From Cladobotryum mycophilum (lineage: Eukaryota > Ascomycota > Sordariomycetes > Hypocreales > Hypocreaceae), in the NCBI GenBank assembly GCA_036429605.1, contig CM071589.1, positions 3,286,001 to 3,350,000 of the forward strand: a DNA stretch of 64,000 nucleotides, in the 5' to 3' direction. Position 1 is the first letter of the stretch. Every line of letters begins with the position of its first letter. This document shows, in pieces, positions 24,056 through 38,100 of the stretch. The position numbers were made by a program, and so were the translations under genes. The notes under the pieces were generated by a model. It was not told the origin of the DNA, made no database searches, and was given only the letters and a program-made list of their open reading frames with translations.

Positions 24056-27000
24056 TTACCTTGTCGGTTGTTCATTCACATTTTCCAGCTTGTTGACATT
24101 CTCTTCTGTTAGAGCTTCTCCAGCTCCCGTTTCTGGGAACCCGTTGCCCCGAAGATCAGCAGGCACACCGCCCGCTGCGTCAATAAGCTTATTTTCTTGA
24201 AGCATATTCGACCACTCCTTCTCGCCTTCAGGCCGCCTAACCTGGGGCGCCATGTCGGCTGCAAGAGGTGAGTCAAATGGGGATGGCTCGTATTTTCCAT
24301 TTAGGGTCAAGGGACGTGGTGTAATTGGACTGTTGTGGAGATCCTCGGCAATGTTCATGGGCGGCATATCCTCCGCTTGGATTCCTATATGAGGGATATC
24401 CGCATTATCGCAATGCTCGCCGACTTCTGAGCAGTCAGACACTGTCGGCTCAGACTGAGAGGCAACACGGCGGGAGAGGGACCACCGGATAAGCATCTTC
24501 TCCAGGACCTTCATTGTCACGGGTTTCGCCAAATAGTCATCCATACCCGCTCGGGTACATTTCTCACGATCACCTTGAATCGCAGAAGCGGTCATGGCTA
24601 CGATGGGCACGTCCTGAACCAAATTCTTATAAGGGAAATGATGTCGCAGAAGATGTGTGCACTTGTAACCATCGATGATGGGCATCTGTACATCCATCAG
24701 GATGATGTCTGGCTTCTTGTTCTGTCCTAGTGACGCGCCAATCATATAATCGAGAGCCTCTTTGCCGTTCCAGGTTGCAGAAACCTGGAAACCAAGCTTC
24801 CCAATGGTTTTGGTCGCAATCTTTTGGTTTACCGGGCTGCAATTATGGGTTAGTAGATTGATTTTTCATGTTTCCAAGGGAATAACTCACTTATCCTCAA
24901 CCACCAGGATATGCAATCGAGAACGCTCCGAGAGAGGTAGCTCCTGTTCTAATGAAGGTGGTGTGCGCGTGGATGTACGACGACGGGGCACAGAAGATCC
25001 AAAAACCGGATCCGTCGAACTCTGAGAGTTACTTGTGAACTGCTCATATTCCGAGCTATTACATGATAGACTGAGTTCTGATTGCAATCGGTCGGGGATT
25101 TTACCAGGATCCACCAAGCTGGACGTTTTCGTCCCGTTGGGTTTGATGAACGGAACCCAGAATGTTGCTGTAGTACCGCTTCCCATGGTTGATTCAAGAG
25201 TAATGCGACCATTCATCAAATCCAGGAGATTTTTACAGATAGTGAGTCCAAGCCCAGTGCCACCAAATCGTCGCGCGGTAGAAGCATCACCTTGGCTGAA
25301 GGGTTTGAAGAGCTTCCTGCGCACATCTTCTTGGATACCGATGCCTGTATCTTCGATGGTGAATCTGACCTCGATGGTCTCGGCAGTCTCCCTCTCCTTT
25401 ACCACGGAAAATCTCACATATCCTTGATTAGTGAACTTGATGCTATTGGTGAGAAGATTTGTAATAATTTGACGCAGTCTTCCAGGATCTCCGATTACAA
25501 CCATGTTGTCTTCTATGTCGCATCCAACCTCCGATTGGAAATCTAGGTTTTTGCGTTCAACCGCGAATTGAAGCATTCGTCTAACCTCCTTGAGAATCAA
25601 GGACAAGGAAAACTGCACCTCCTCAATGTCCAATCGGCCAGATTCAACTTTGGAGAAGTCCAGAATATCGTTGATGACTGTTAATAGAGACGTCGCAGAG
25701 CTTTGTATGTTGTCAACATATTCACGTTGTTCTTCGTCCAATTGCATGTCGCCTAATAGTTCGGCCATACCCAGAACTCCAGTGATAGGGGTACGAATTT
25801 CGTGCGACATGTTGGCTAGAAACTGGCTCTTCAGTCGCGTTGCCTCCTTGGCAGCTGCCTCACTCGCCATGGCACGGCGCTTCTCCTTGGACTGTTTTTG
25901 AAGGGCTTCCCCTCTAACCTTGAGTTCAGTGACATCCATAATCACACCGATGACGCCCTCGATACAGGTTTCACTCGTTGACTTGTAATCCTTGGTTTTT
26001 TTGCCGTAAATTGGAATGAAACGAGTTCGATACCAGCGGTCATCTGATTCAAGTCAGTCCCATGATCGCATTTTGTGAAGTCTTAACAACAACTCACCAA
26101 GCCCATGTTCCTTGACATCCTCCTTGCTTCTCCCGTCAAGGATATCCTCGATAGATTGCAGCCACTTTGGATTTTCACCTTGCGGCAGCTGCTCCGTAAG
26201 TCGGTTGAAAACAGTGTACATGTTTTCGCCGATATACCATCTGCTTCCATCATTGTTGTCATCGGACGCGTTCCATATCAGGGCGCCTTCAAGCATAGTA
26301 ACTTTCCGCTCTGGATCCACCGTGAAAATGGTGACGTGGGAGTGCGCGATGACGCTGAGAAGCTGCTGTCTGGTGCGCTTGGCATTCAGTTTTGTCTGCA
26401 TGCTTTCGTGTATATCGGTACAGGTTCCTGTTCGTGATTGATTAAAAAACAAAAACTCCCCCAGTATTGAAAGAGGATCCAGCCGACTTACCAAACCACT
26501 TTTCAATCCGGCCCGTCTCCTTATCCCTCACGGCGAGAGCACGACCAAGGAACCACCTCCACTCACCGTCATTACTAGCGCAGCGATACTCCATCTGATA
26601 CGGCTCTCCTGATTTCATGGATCGGCGCCAACGTTTCAAAGCCTCGGGTTTATCCTCAGGATGAAAAGCTTCTGGCCACTCTGATCCGAGGCATTGCTCC
26701 GGTCTAAGGCCCGTGTATGTGTACCATCTCGAGTTGAAGAAATCATGCATCCCTTCAGGCGTTGCTGTCCACACCAACTGCGGCATCGTTTCGCATATTG
26801 CCTTGAAGCGCTCTTCATCGCGCTCCTTTATTTCGGAAATCTCTTCCCTTATCTTTGTCACATCGCGACCGGTGACAATTCCAGCGAGAAACTCGTGCGT
26901 TACCTCGTCACATATTACCTCGCCGAGCACATCCAGTATAAGCCTCTTCCCATTTTCGTCGTACATGCCGACACGCATGCTCTCGTACGGCTTTTCAGTT

Positions 27001-28336
27001 CTCAGCAAAATCGCGATGGGATACTCATGAAGCTCCAATTGCCGTGAAAAGTCTTCGGTCCAAAGCTTCCAGTTTGCCAAGATGTCAAAATTATCATATG
27101 ACATGTCAAAGTCGGTATACCTCGTAAGAAATTCCTTGGCGGCCTTATTCGGCAATATCACACTTCCATCCTTCCACATGGCAAGAACCGGCATTTGTGT
27201 GTTATTAAGTAGAGCATCCTTCAATCTACTCAGCTTCTGTAGCATTGACGGAGTGCTGGATTGGGAATGTGAAGCCCCGGAGGGTGGTCCTAGTGGCGGG
27301 AATTGGCTTGAAGACATGGTGATGACGCCGGGGCTATAGAATGAGGGCGAACTAGAGTCTCGGCTTGAGGCGACGGAGGATGGGTTGGAATTGGCAATGG
27401 ATTTCCGCTCGGCCGCCTCCAGAATATTTGACTTGGTAACAACTCGTTTGATCGGCGGCGGTACGGGCGAAGTAGATTGAGTATGCGTAAAGGTGAGAGT
27501 AAAGTACGTTTGCCTGTCTTCAATTTCCCAGATTGTGATGATCATCTTTGCAAATGCATGGTATTCGAATTCCTTGGCCTTGTGTCGACTGTCGAAGGTG
27601 GTCTTGCCGATATCCTTGCGCGTTATCACCACCTCGACGACGGCGTCCTGGGTCGGCCGCTCGATGGATTTAGCAAGTCCTTCTATCCGAGGCATGTTGT
27701 TGATGGTTGGGGTGGCATCACCACCAACCTGAGATGCTCGCCGTTGAGCAGCGGAGGGGGTCGAGTGCCAACTTCGGAGAGCAAGGTATCAAGGAATGCT
27801 TCCCACGTCACCCAGACAGGACGACCATCCTGCAGCATATCGATGCCGACCTGTGACAATGTCTGGCCACGCAAGTGTTCCATGGTTGTCGACGCATCAT
27901 TGTCGCTCAGTTCATCGGAGACGATGCCAAGCATCCTGCCCATGGCCTCGTTTGCCAAGACGACCGTCTTTAGACTATTGAGTATGATGACGGGCACCGG
28001 GAGGTACTGCATGGCGGTGAAGGCAAGCTGCCCAGGTGTTATGGAGGGCATAGCAAGTCGAAAGGGGCTCTGCGACTGGGAGCGAACCCCGTCAGTCTGG
28101 CCGTTGAGGGCATCTCTAAAAAAGCGGCCGCCGCCAAGCGATCGAGGACTACTGTCGACGTTGTTTAGATCCGGCTGAGCTAATCTCGGTAGCTTCGGGT
28201 CTCTTGACGATGATGTTAATGCTAGATCGTGATTGATGAAATCTGGGGGCTCCGGCGGGGCATCGTAGGTAGCGGGGACGTGTGGTTGGATCCGAGTCTG
28301 ATGGCTCGCAGCAGGAGCTTGTTCCGTAGACGTCAT
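24056..28336 (-). CDS. PAS-containing hybrid sensor histidine kinase
   Basis: Two-component signalling kinase that autophosphorylates on His and passes phosphate to its own receiver domain, feeding Ypd1-type phosphotransfer. Order from the N-terminus (start 28336, MTSTEQAPAASHQTR): PAS-like region (about residues 75-210), a second and third PAS/PAC (MPQLVWTATPEGMHDFFNSR; VTIFTVDPERKVTMLEG), coiled linker, H-box ANMSHEIRTPITGVLGMAEL, N-box LLTNSIKFT, G-boxes DTGIGI and GTGLGL, then a receiver with LMDVQMP (phospho-Asp) and LAKPV (Lys). Clear introns: 26428-26491, 26044-26097, 24837-24890. Between 27683 and 27785 the frame changes. A 44-nt intron (27729-27772, GTTGGC...CTCAG) or a 1-nt indel would both reconnect it. 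About 1,200 aa. The architecture resembles the Fos-1/TcsA and DCC-1 kinases; subgroup not certain. Confidence 0.9.
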
Positions 28337-28971
28337 ATCGTGAGTCCCACACACATGAGGAGAGAGACAAAGGACGTATGTGGTGGGAAAAACGAAAGAA
28401 GAAGAAAAAAAAGAAGAAAAAGAATGATGAATAGGCGTGAGGGCGGTTGCCAATAGATTGTAGTAGTAGATTCGAGGTTTAGTTTTGGAGGGGGAGTGTT
28501 CGTGGAGGATGGGTGTTTGCTCGAGGTTGGAAGTTACCGGAGAAACTGCTGCGCCTCCAATGGAAACCAAAGCCAAAAAATCAGCCCAGCCTGGAACAAA
28601 CAAACAAGCACACACGCAGGCACGTGTTGAGAAGAGGAAAAAAGTTGTCAGAAGGAGAAAAAGAGAGAAAATTGCCCCATCAGTTGTTCCAGGAAGAAAT
28701 GCAGGGCGTTTGCTCACGACCTCGAGTTAGCCCGGTCCGTGACTGCCGATTCCAGGTAAACTTATTGAAGCTATTCCGGTATCGCACTGGCGTAGAATAC
28801 AGATGCAGATCTCTTTTTGTCTCCACTAATTCGATGGGAAGAACCGTTATCAATAAGTACTTGTAGAGAGAGCTTCTTTCTTTTTTCTTAAATCACAGTA
28901 ATAATCAGGGCAACAATACCGAGTAGGGTGCAAAAAGTGAAGGGTGGAAAGAGAGAGCTAGGCTTGCTTAA

Positions 28972-29006
28972 AGGTACTAGGTACTAGGTACGAGGTACGA
29001 AGTAGG
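28972..29006. repeat. AGGTACTAGGTACTAGGTACGAGGTACGA cluster
   Basis: Four to five tandem, imperfect 8-bp units of the form AGGTACTA/AGGTACGA. Similar ACCTAGTACCTAGTAC sequence recurs at 29741-29775. Confidence 0.8.
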
Positions 29007-29677
29007 CAAGGTTGCATGTATGTACAGAGCATGTACTTGTAGATCGGTAGCCGGGATGAACTTGGTGGGGGCGAGACGAGGCGGGCAACTTATTAGCAAG
29101 CATCCATTCATGCAAGCCAAAAGGATCAATGCCGGCCGGAAGAGGGATAGAGCAAGATGGAATGGAGCCTTGGAAGGAGGAGAGCTTTGGAGCAGCTTCT
29201 AGGGTATTGATTGAGTAATTAGACGGACAGACAGACAGATGGACACTGTATTTGAGCCAAGTAGGGGGGACAAAGGGTGGGAAGGACCTGATGATATGCT
29301 TGGCTCATTAGGTCCTCTCACCCTTCTTCTACAACACCGTTGAACACACGCCGCGAAAACAGTTGCTGGATGCTGTGCTGTGCCCTGGTTAGCTATAGGT
29401 GTGTACAGTGTCAGGGATGGATAGGTTTGACGGGACCCTGAGCTGAGACAGCGACATGTAGCGGGGGTGCAGCAAGGAACAGCCAAGCCTAGACAGGGAA
29501 TAACAGGGAAAAACAGGGAACAAGGGAGCAAGGAGAATGGAGCCAGCCAGTGAATGATGTTGTTTCCCAGGGCCTCTCTGCCCTGCCTTGGATGCACCTC
29601 CACTGATCCAAACTTGACTGACGGCAGACGGCAGACGCGCGAACCCCAGACCAGACCAGTCAGTCACCACCGCCCAT

Positions 29678-29693
29678 GTACTTGTACAAGTAC
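29678..29693. repeat. Perfect 16-bp palindrome GTACTTGTACAAGTAC
   Basis: A perfect inverted repeat that contains both orientations of the octamer TACTTGTA/TACAAGTA, which recurs elsewhere in the intergenic DNA of the window. Confidence 0.85.
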
Positions 29694-30387
29694 TGCTAAT
29701 ACACACCGACAAGCACGGGAGATTTGGTGATGTGCGCATGCCTACCTAGTACCTAGTACTACCACCAGGTACCTGCTTAGGAGGTAGTGACACAAAAATC
29801 TGTAGGTACATGTACACATACTGCGACATACATACGCGCAACGGTTTTAGTAGCGCTTCTCACCTGCATACATAGGTACCTCTATACATACAAGAACTTG
29901 TAACAATGCGAAACACTTTCGGGAAACGGGCGGTTGGGGAAAAGCCACGGAAAGCAAAATAAACGAGTCAAGTGGCATATGGAAGTGCCGCTCTCATAAC
30001 AAGGCTTGCTGTCTTGGAGACGTGTCATTGCCATTGCAAGTTACTTGTATGATTGCTCCCCAGTTACGCAAGGGGGGTTCAAAAGCAAGCAAAAAAGAAA
30101 TGCACCACCTGCATCCCATCCTATGCATCCATACAACGTGTTGGCCAGGATGGACGGAATGCTTGGTAATGCCAAGCTGTAGTTCTAGCAGGGGAGGAGG
30201 AGGAGGAAGAGGAGGGAGGACACACTGAACAACAGTACAGCAAAGCATAGCATACCGTATAATTGTAGCATAAGCATCTTTATATTTGGCTTGTCTTTGT
30301 TTGTGCCCCATCCCGCTTGATATCGAACCGAGTCTAGGCCTGCCTTGGCGGCTCAACAGAAGCAAACAGACAGACTGTCACTGTCTA

Positions 30388-30445
30388 TCACCACCACCAC
30401 CGCCACCATCACCGCCACCATCACCACCACCACTGCGACTACGAC
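30388..30445. repeat. (CCACCA/CCATCA)n trinucleotide microsatellite
   Basis: CCACCACCACCGCCACCATC-type run in the intergenic region between the histidine kinase and the Tc-like gene. Not part of a supported coding frame. Confidence 0.8.
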
Positions 30446-32122
30446 TCCGACTACCACGGGAAGTAAAACGGCAACTTCGGGTAAGCAAATCTTAGATCCC
30501 ATCCAGAGCTCAGGCCTACAAGTACTACGACGTACCTAGTATAGTACTAAGATTAGCGAAGAAGAAAACTTTTCTTTCTTGACAGATAGTACTCCGTAGA
30601 TACTAGCCTCTGCCTCCTCTGCTATTCCCCACTAAAATGAAGCATCTAGTAGCTGGAGATCGACACGGGCAACGTTGAGCACGTTGACAAAAAAGAAAAA
30701 AACCCTACTACCAAAATCATGCATTGACCGCCAAACGACTCCGCATGACATTCCTCCCCCCCCAAAGAACAGCCGCAAGGTGCCTCCATCTACTTGTAGG
30801 AAAAGTGCCAAGTCTTTCCCAAGTTCTCGGTTTCTACTGGTTCGGTTATACATGTACGTACATACACAACACATGCAAGGGAGGAGATGGGACAAAAAGG
30901 CCCCTTCTCGCCTTTTCTCGACTGACCGAAGAAAGACATGAGTAAGCTTGGTTGGTGTGGATTGTGGCCGCCCCTCCCTGCTCCATGTGGCCCACGACGA
31001 CTGCACATCAGCTCATGACTGCAGCTAACACGCCTTGTGGATGCTCAATGCTCTAGATGCTGAAAACTTGGAACTTGGGCCGAAACAGAACAGGGGCGGT
31101 GCTGATCTCTGCAAACGTCCCTGGCTTTTGTTCAGGGCCGGATCAGCGGGCGCATGGATTCATACCGCTCCCCAACCAGCCCGGTATTACCTGTGCCTGT
31201 ATGGCTATTAGATACTACTTGTACATGTAAGTAGGTAACCATTCCCAAAAACAAGGGCATGCTGATGAGCATTCTCGTACCTTTGGTTGTAGCCCAAAGC
31301 AACAACAAACAGCTCAAAGAGCGGAATAGATGAAAAAGGGCGGGAACAGATGGACCAGACCAGAGGGGGTGGGGAGGGGGAGAAAACCAAACAACCTTTT
31401 GAACAAACATCATCCTCGAAAAGAGGACATCGCCAGGCCCTGGGTGGTGGGTGGCAAAGTTCCATCCACACCTCTTTTTCTTTTCCCTTTCGAACCTAGC
31501 CAGGCAATGCCAGGCCAATCATGGCTGCTGACATCCTTGTGGGACGATCCGTTGATGCTTCGCTCGCCCTTTTACATGCGGCGAGGCCCCAAAAAGACGC
31601 GAGCCAAAAGGTTCAAGTTATACAAGCCCAAAAAAAAACTCCCGCCCCAGCCCTAGCCATTTTGTCATGGATCCTTGTCTAGGTAGGTTGTTTTTGCAGC
31701 GAACAAGACCAAGGAGAGAGCCAGCCGTGTCGAGAAATCAAGGCATTCTATGGATGCTACTCTAGAGGTATGATCTGAGGTCCAGGGCATTCTGACACGT
31801 ATTTGTTCAAGATTCCCATCCCTCTCTCAAGGGGAGTGTCAAAAAAGACACCGCCGGCCCACCAAGGACAAAATACTGTTGCTAGACTGGCAGTGCTTTT
31901 GCGACGCCCTCCTGGACTGGACTTTTAGTATTATACAAGTGATTGTTTAGGCAAATTCATGTTTGTTTGGTGACTCCAATAACCTGTCGCCTGTATTTGC
32001 CCCCTCTCTGTTTTTGAATTGCCATCCATGTCGGCATCTAGAAATGGCCACCACCTACGTACAGTACGTTAGTAGGTATGTACACCCTCGCATCACGCCT
32101 CGTCAGAAAAGATCGCCCTCTT

Positions 32123-35100
32123 TCATTTAAGTCCAGACACGGTAAATCCAATCACGAACCAAGCCTTAGTCAACGTCTTCTGACCTGCCAGGCCCTTAAT
32201 CTTCCACTCATCCGCCACAATGACCTCGGCGCTCTGGCTAGCCACCACGTAATAGTCGCCCACGTCCGGCGCCCCGGTCCTCTCCAGCATCACGGACTTC
32301 GCGGGGTTCACCACCACCTCCGCATTAAGTGCCCCCGGCTCCGGCGCGACTAGGAGGGCAATGTTCTCGGCCGTGACCTTGCCTAACCTCGTCCAGACGG
32401 GCATCGTGCGACTTTGTAGCCCCGTTAGGCTCAAGAGTGCCGCCGGGTCGTCGGATTCTATGCAGGCACGCCACTCATCTGGGTAATCCTTGACTAGATC
32501 GATGGCCGCGACCGAGAACGCGTCGTCACCGGTTGAGATTCGCTTGCGCAAAGCCTCATCGGCTATCCTCGCGAGAGCATCCCCGCCATCGAGGGCCGTA
32601 TATCGCACGTGTAAGAGCAGATCGCTCATATCGTTGTAGTCAAAGGCACGCAGAGTGGGTGGTAGGCGGAGGCTCCAGCGCGAGATGGCACCCGCGCCTT
32701 CGAATGGCCCGTAACGCTCCCTGGTGGACGAGAAATTGAACTGGCCGCCGGTCCCAAAGGCGACTGAGGTAATGGGGATGAGGTCAGTGTGGAACGTGGT
32801 GCCGTCGTCAATCTCCCTGTCGGCGGCGGCATTGTAGGCTTCTGCATTCCCGACCAGCGGTGAGACGCGATACCTATGGGACCGGAGGCTCAGTTTGCAA
32901 TTCTGAGATGTATGGGGACCAGCATCGGGTATGGTCAGTTCAACTGAGAAGATGCGGCGGCAGTAGTGACCAGGAAAGTCCATGTCAAATATGGCCTCAG
33001 GTAGATCAAACTCGATAACCCCGGACTCGCGCAGCTCGAGGAACGCCCAAGCATCCAACTGGCGCAGTGATACCGTCTTGTGAATCTCCAAGTCGTGTGG
33101 GCGATTGTCCATATGCGTTGCTTCCATGCGCTTTAAGTCTAGGTATAGTGCCTCACCTATGAAGTAACCATCGCGGAGGTTGTTCTCCAGGAAGCTCCCG
33201 GTGCTCCCCGGCGCGTTGCTGTTTGGATACCGCATGGAGTGCTCAAAATCGAGAGCCCGCTGTGCCGTGCTGGTCACCTCGCTCGCCATCTTATAAGTCT
33301 GGTGGAAGAGGGAAGATAGGGAGCTGTCGAGCGTCGAGTATAGCTGCTGTGTTGTATACTTGGATTGAAGCCACTGCTCCTCAGCCTCGGCATTCTCAAC
33401 TCTTTGCTGCTGTAGTTTCATCCTTGCCTCGCAGGTCTCTACACGAGCCCGTAGCTGCTCCATGTCCTTATCCAGCTTTACAATCTCCCGCCCAATCGTG
33501 TTGGCCTTCAACCTGCGCTTCTGTAGTCGGCGTGTGACTTGCGCCTGGAATGCCGCGGTCGAGCTGTCGCTCGCTGCTTTCTCGGCCTCGGCTCGGTGAG
33601 CACTAGCAATGCAAATCGGTATGTTACCAAGTTGATCTCCGCCATATGAGGCGGTCGCACCGACGCCGAAGGGCTCTATTTCAGCAGAGAATGACGGAAG
33701 CCCGAATAGGGCCGATGCGGCGAGCTCGAAGTTCGCAACCATTTTTTGAGCTTCAAAGGCTTTGCCGGCCTGGTCGAATTCCTCCTGTTCATAGGGCGAT
33801 AGACGGAAGTCGTCTTTCGTTGGTGGCTGGATGATTTGCTTGATATCTTGCCAACTCTCGCCCGGCTGCGGAGCCTGCTTATCATCGCCGGTGATGTCGA
33901 GGTAGAACCTAAGGCGCATTTCTTGCTGCTTACGCTTCTCTTCCAAAGACTCCATCGCCCTTTGAATCTCTTTCTTTTGAGCTTCCCTAATGTCCGTTGC
34001 CAGCTTCAAGACTGTCTTTCGGTGCTGACTTCGCAACACCGTCAGCGCTTCGGCATCCTTCTTCTCCCGAATGGCCAACAGTTGTTGGGCGGAAACCTTC
34101 AAGACGTCGACGAATTCGAAAGCTCTCTTTATAAGATAGCTGAAACGTTGCTTTGGGATAGGGCCGTTCAGACTTGCCAGGAGATTGGAGAGACCATCCG
34201 CACCGCCGAGGGCATTGGCTCTCACCAGCGCACCTGGATCGATGGGCGCCTCCCATAAGGCGAGTGTTCGAGCATTGCCATCAATGTCCATTCCATTGCG
34301 GATCTTATACAGTCGGTCATCGATCAGATTATGCAGACTGACGATATTGGGATTGGCGGGCACACAGAAATATCCTGTCCGGACGAAGCCAAGGGGGCGC
34401 GCCCCTCCATCGAGCCCGTACCGCGCTGTCCGGGCTCACTGTAAAAGGGAAAGTCCAGTTCCATGTCAATCGTTGCGTTGGAAAATGCGTCGAGATCCTT
34501 GGCGATCTGGTTATAGGTTTTGACCGCACGCTTCCCGAGTGGCGGTATCTCTACTGGTGGCGGGCCGAAGACATGACTTGCCTCCGTGTACCTGTGGATT
34601 GCTAGAGGAAGGGTCTCAAACGTGTTTTGGCGGAAGAGATTATCGCCCTCCGTGATGAGGATCTCGATATATTTGATGGCTATGCGCTTCATATAGGCAA
34701 CTGGGTTCCCGCGGGCTGCAGCGTGTACGCTGAACTTGCTGGCTCGCCACTCCTCCGCCGTCATCTTTTTCTTCCACTCGAGGTCGAAATCTGGGCCTTT
34801 GCCCTTTCGAATCCGCTCGTCTCGGAAGGGTGGAAATGACCAGCATCGGTCAACACGGTCCCCATCGGCGGCAGGATCGAATACCAGTCTTGCCACATCT
34901 AAAGCGAGTTCAAACTGCTGGTTGGCAATCAGACGCTCCAGCAGTAGTGAAGGGATATGCACGCCAAGTTCCCAATTATGTATAGCGAATGCAGTTGATA
35001 GCTCGTGATAGATATTCGAGTTCCTTCGGCCAAAGGCCTCCAAGTATTGGTTTTCGGGAAGCTTGCTCAGCGTCTCATAAACCGATACCAGACTCTTGGA

Positions 35101-38100
35101 AAGATTCAGGTTTCTTACTAGTTTGGGACTGACTAGGTTGGCAAACCTTTCTGTCACGTAAACGACATTCTCCGGGGGGTTGAATCGAGATATTGCGGTG
35201 GGAATGCGAAGTATGTCTTAGTGTCGTCAACGCTGGCCAAATCAAACACAAGACCGGTGGGAACGATATTGTTGACGGTGTCAAAAGACATGGTCCATTT
35301 GTAAAGAGTCTTTGAATCCTTATGCCTCGTAACCATTCCTAGCAACGGTCGGACATCTCTCTGCCCATTGTGTACGGAATTTACAGGAATCCTATTTGGG
35401 CTATCCTTCGGGACGGGCCAGTCTAATCTGGAGAAGACGGTTGGCAGGGTCTTGTTGGAGCTTGGTGAAGTATTGCTGTACGAGGACACTGGTAGCTTGT
35501 CGGGACCAACCAAGACAAGATGCTGATCCCTCAGCTCGAATTCACCCAATACCTGGACATGTGTGTCGGGGACCAGCCTGGCGCCATCGGGAATGGTTGG
35601 GGTATTCGACTGGAGCCCGCTCAAGCGCTCGACGCGGATTGTCAAGATCTCGACGTCGGACCCCTCCAGCTTTCTTGCCTTTGGCCAAAATTTGAAGCTG
35701 GACACCGCCGGAAGCTGCTTGCCCAAAGAGCTCGACTCCTGCGGCACGGTGATGATGGACTGCGAGATACGCTTTGACGACCACGCACCATTCCGGTACT
35801 CGATGAAGCCAAGCCTGATCTCCCACTGTCGGTCAGCCTGTGTCGTATTGATCGGTTTTTTGGAGAGACTTTCGAATGTCTCCTCAGTAAAGACGGAGGA
35901 GTTTTGTGGTTGCTGTCCAAGGGTAATTTCAGGGAGGAAGACGAGTAGGCGGCCGCTGATGTTTGCGGGAATGAAATAGGACCCTGGTTGCGATAGCTTC
36001 CTACCGTCAGCATCACTCTCGTGCACGGCTACGTCCAAATCGAGCTTGCTCCATGGGGTCCAGTAGGCAATGATATTCGTCGCCATCCCTCCCAGGTCGA
36101 GTTGACGGTAATAGTAAACGGGAGGGCTAGTCCGGGTACGCCCGAAGAAGTGAAAGACTGATTTGTAATTATCGTCATCGTCCTTGTCCTCTCTATCCCA
36201 AAAGTAGGCTTCGACCTGGAGATCTGCAGTATCGTTTACCTCGTAGACGTAGTCCTGAACGATATCTCTTATCACATCATTGTCTAGTTTCTCCTGCAGA
36301 ATCTTTGATTCAATAGCCTTGAACTGGTCTGTCTTGTCATCTCGCAGAGTGGGATCGAGCCAGTTCTCTGGGTATAAAAAGGATTTTCGGTTGGCCTCCC
36401 ATAGTCGGTATTGCATGATATACTCCCAGTCTGCTCTTCCCATAAGCAAGGTACCAGTGATTCCATTTTCCTTTTCCGCTCCCAGCATACACCTTTGAAC
36501 GAAAAGTTGGATTGTGGAGATGGCCTGCTTTATTCGTGATGTTTGCAGTGTTGGTCCCATTTGAACGTCGATCAGGAAATGGGCAAAGAGCTTGTCGGGA
36601 TGAGTCAACTTCTTCTCCTTGGCGTAATCCATTGCAAGTAAATATTGGACGAGAACGTCTCTGGAGTTGCCGCGCACTTGGTCGTTGGCGGTTGCAAGGA
36701 CGGTTTTGGCACCGCCGCCCGCCTTGGTGCCGTTGAAACGAGATTGAACCCCCAAGCGTAGGGCCGCAGCCTTCTCAAAGTCTTGCTTCACCGTAGGTGG
36801 CATGGCAGGTGCGGCGATGTTGAAGAGCGTACTCAGTGACACACTCGGAATATCTAGCTTGTCCACGAACCGGAGAGATTCTCGCATCTCGAACAGGGTT
36901 CTGACTTCTCTAAAAACGTCGAGAAGCGACTTGGTGTTTGATTCGAGGTTTGGATATCTGGATTTGAGGAAATCTTCACATACTCGCTTAGGCCAGGCAG
37001 TTACGGCAGTCAGGATTTCCACCAGGGTGCCACCTTTGGCTTCGTGATTATGAAGCCATTGATAAAGGGAAATTAGAGGCTGAGCGGCTCCATTTCTGGA
37101 AAACTCATTCTTCAGAAGACTGTATAGTTGCAATTCCTGAACGTTTTCATAGCTAGGCGCGTTGAAATCCAGTATCTGAGAGCTCTGCCAGAAAGCAATC
37201 TCGGATATATCAAGCCCGAAGTAGGCTATCACCGTTGCCATTCGCATGAGCTTCAACAGGACAGTTGTAATATCGGAGACAACCGTCTCGGGTATCAGCG
37301 TCTCTTTATTGAAGCCTACCGATGGAACGCCAACTGCTTGTTGTGTAGTCCACCTGAGTGCTTTCACGTTACCAGTGAAGGCTAGCCGATAGGATCGACC
37401 TCCAACCAGCGGGCCAGTGGTGGCTGCCCAAGGAGCATTTGGATCCAGTGTCTTGCTGAAATCTATCTGAGCTCCGTCTATGAACAGATTTCCAGGTGGA
37501 GAGTCTGTTTCAGCGGTCTCAATATAGATGATGTATATGTCTGTATTGGATGGAAGAAAGCGCCCCTCGAAGTTTCCCTCGTCTAACTCCGTGTTGCCGG
37601 CTAGGAGAAGCATCACATCCATGCCCGACTTAACTTCTTGCGGCGAAACGGTGCTGGACACTTGTACCACTTCTGACAAGGCAAACTGGAGTACCGGAAC
37701 GCCTATCCCCTCGACTTGGGGCTTCAAGCTGTCAATGATGATCTGCCGTTGCTGGGTCTTGGGCAGGAGAGGTACGGTGGTTTCGAGGAATAGTTTCTGG
37801 CGATCATGGGTGGTTTTTCCTGCTGCTGAAAGCTCCTCCGACACGCGCTGGGCATCCAAAAGACCAATTCTCACAGCTAGATACTGCGTGATGAGCAGGA
37901 GAGTGCCCTCATCCTGTTTAACAGGTGAGCGATTGATGTACTCAGATGCCTTGATGCCGGTCTGAATCCCGAGTAGCTGCCCCGCCACTTGCTGTACACG
38001 TTCGGCTAAGTCGGTTTCGGGAATGCCATCAACGTCAACGCTTCCCGAGATGGCCCCTGACGCCTTGATGTTGGCAAAGAGTGACACAGCGACCTGGAGG

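Larger units (their letters stand above)
28337..32122. promoter_or_regulatory. 3.8-kb gene-poor region upstream of the histidine kinase
   Basis: No supported gene. Short open frames on both strands (for example 29199-29739 and 30632-31006) have no family content. The segment next to 28336 is the kinase promoter and leader. The region is rich in GTAC-containing palindromes, TACTTGTA octamers (29034, 29679, 30042, 30791, 31215), their complement at 30518, and simple repeats. Confidence 0.5.

Noticed and set aside
27477..28178. 233-codon plus-strand frame opposite the histidine kinase
   Set aside because: Shadow of the kinase coding frame; the minus strand has clear domain motifs.
29199..29739. 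Overlapping minus-strand frames of 116-134 codons
   Set aside because: No recognisable motif; lie in repeat-rich intergenic DNA.
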